DNA from: Gammaproteobacteria bacterium
Lineage (GTDB): Bacteria; Pseudomonadota; Gammaproteobacteria; Pseudomonadales; IMCC2047
Direction: 5' to 3'
NCBI GenBank assembly: GCA_021773395.1
Contig: JAJFKB010000010.1
Location: 124,001-188,000, forward strand
Length of the DNA stretch: 64,000 nucleotides
Shown: piece by piece, positions 63,386 to 64,000 of the stretch
Layout: each line of letters opens with the position of its first letter
How positions within the stretch are numbered: position 1 is the stretch's first letter
The notes under the pieces: model-generated
Seen by the model: only the letters and a program-made list of their open reading frames with translations
Databases searched by the model: none
Told to the model about the DNA's origin: nothing
Made by a program: the position numbers and the translations under genes

Positions 63386-64000
63386 TTAAGGCACCAGCAC
63401 TGCCTTAACGACCTTACCCTGTTCCGAATCCTGTACCGCCTGTTCAATCTTCTCTAAAGGATAGAAACTGATCAGTTGATCGATGGGAAACTCGCCTGCC
63501 ATATACAGTTCGACCAGTTTGGGAATAAACTGATCCGGTATGCTATCGCCCTCAATAATACCTTTCACGGTCCGCCCGAACATGATGCTGTTCATATCCA
63601 GCGACACTTCCGTACCCATCGGAGCCGCTCCGACCAGCCCGCACACACCAGTAACACAGAGACTGTCGACCGCTTGTCGAAATACCGCTGGCAGCGCCGT
63701 ACACTCCAGCGAATAATCAGCTCCACCACCGGTCATCTCGTGCACTTTTTCAACCACATCACCTTCGCTGGGAACCAGGGCGTGTGTTGCCCCCAAACTG
63801 GTCGCCAATTCCAACCGGCTCTCATTCAGATCAACTGCAATAATTTTCTTACAACCGACCACCCGCGCCGCCATCACGGCGGACAATCCCACCGAGCCAC
63901 AGCCGAATATAACAATACTGGACCCTGCGTCCGGCACCAGTGAGTTCATCACCGCTCCGGCTCCGGTTTGTATACCGCAACCCAGCGGGCCCAGTAACTC
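63386..64000 (-). CDS. Zinc-type alcohol dehydrogenase, C-terminal part (5' end beyond window)
   Basis: The frame continues to the window edge. The visible 204 residues cover the nucleotide-binding domain: PLGCGIQTGAGAVMNSL, then VIFGCGSVGLSAVMAARVVG and the Asp of VDLNESRLELA (NAD-type). This matches the benzyl/aryl-alcohol dehydrogenase branch, such as XylB. Catalytic zinc ligands other than the late part of the Cys motif lie outside. Its substrate, perhaps an aromatic or aliphatic alcohol, is unknown. Confidence 0.9.
   Translation of the reverse strand, partial: ELLGPLGCGIQTGAGAVMNSLVPDAGSSIVIFGCGSVGLSAVMAARVVGCKKIIAVDLNESRLELATSLGATHALVPSEGDVVEKVHEMTGGGADYSLECTALPAVFRQAVDSLCVTGVCGLVGAAPMGTEVSLDMNSIMFGRTVKGIIEGDSIPDQFIPKLVELYMAGEFPIDQLISFYPLEKIEQAVQDSEQGKVVKAVLVP

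Noticed and set aside
1-64000. CRISPR array, tRNA or rRNA genes, integrase or phage genes
   Set aside because: No regularly spaced repeats, no tRNA-like cloverleaf that I could recognise, and no integrase or phage structural gene in any frame.

Overview
The window looks like a chromosomal segment of a free-living, aerobic gammaproteobacterium of moderate GC content, probably marine and related to the Pseudomonadales/Cellvibrionales. The guess rests on gene order rather than on any rRNA: the neighbourhood engB / small RNA / polA / DUF2782 / acyltransferase / znuA-zur-znuC-znuB, a Pseudomonas-style coxB-coxA-ctaG-coxC-DUF2909-surf1 cluster, and a full aerobic phenylacetate (paa) operon. There is no tRNA, rRNA, CRISPR array or prophage.

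Layout. 1-2.7 kb: the end of a sodium/solute symporter, a nucleotidyltransferase remnant, a 27-residue membrane peptide gene with its own terminator, and a divergent LysR regulator. 2.7-14 kb: an accessory block on the minus strand. A TPP-dependent enzyme and two divergent citrate-synthase-like proteins form one tight operon; downstream lie a TonB-dependent receptor, a secreted ABC-type binding protein without a transporter, and a 1515-residue hybrid kinase with three receiver domains, Hpt, GGDEF and EAL. This is the least explained part of the window. 14-25 kb: housekeeping genes (EEP-family phosphatase, DsbA, cytochrome c4, EngB, an ErsA/Spot42-like small RNA, DNA polymerase I, DUF2782, acyltransferase) and the zinc uptake system with a clear Zur operator. 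25-33.4 kb: an aa3-type cytochrome c oxidase and its assembly genes; heme A synthase (ctaA) is missing from its usual place.

33.4-46.6 kb: a MATE exporter, a TraB/GumN protein, an Atm1-like ABC exporter and a methyltransferase; then a 262-bp IS5-type MITE, a cupin protein, a pyrophosphatase-like gene sitting between two copies of the cupin/FAH gene junction, FAH hydrolase, YheV, HldD, an ABM-domain membrane protein, a class V aminotransferase and a FadB-like fusion enzyme. 46.6-58.2 kb: the paa catabolic cluster, transcribed leftward from paaZ to paaX, with the ligase paaK divergent from it across a large palindrome. The FadB-like enzyme at its distal end may supply the paaF and paaH activities, which are otherwise absent. 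58.2-64 kb: a DUF4892/OmpA-like protein, an FMN split-barrel protein, two tandem Asp-box/DUF5648 secreted proteins (one frameshifted) and the C-terminal part of a zinc alcohol dehydrogenase cut by the window edge.

Functionally, the zinc system, oxidase assembly line and phenylacetate pathway are each readable as coherent units. The TPP/citrate-synthase operon with its adjacent receptor-binding protein-kinase module is the best candidate for an undescribed system: enzyme chemistry next to a dedicated sensing chain that ends in cyclic-di-GMP.
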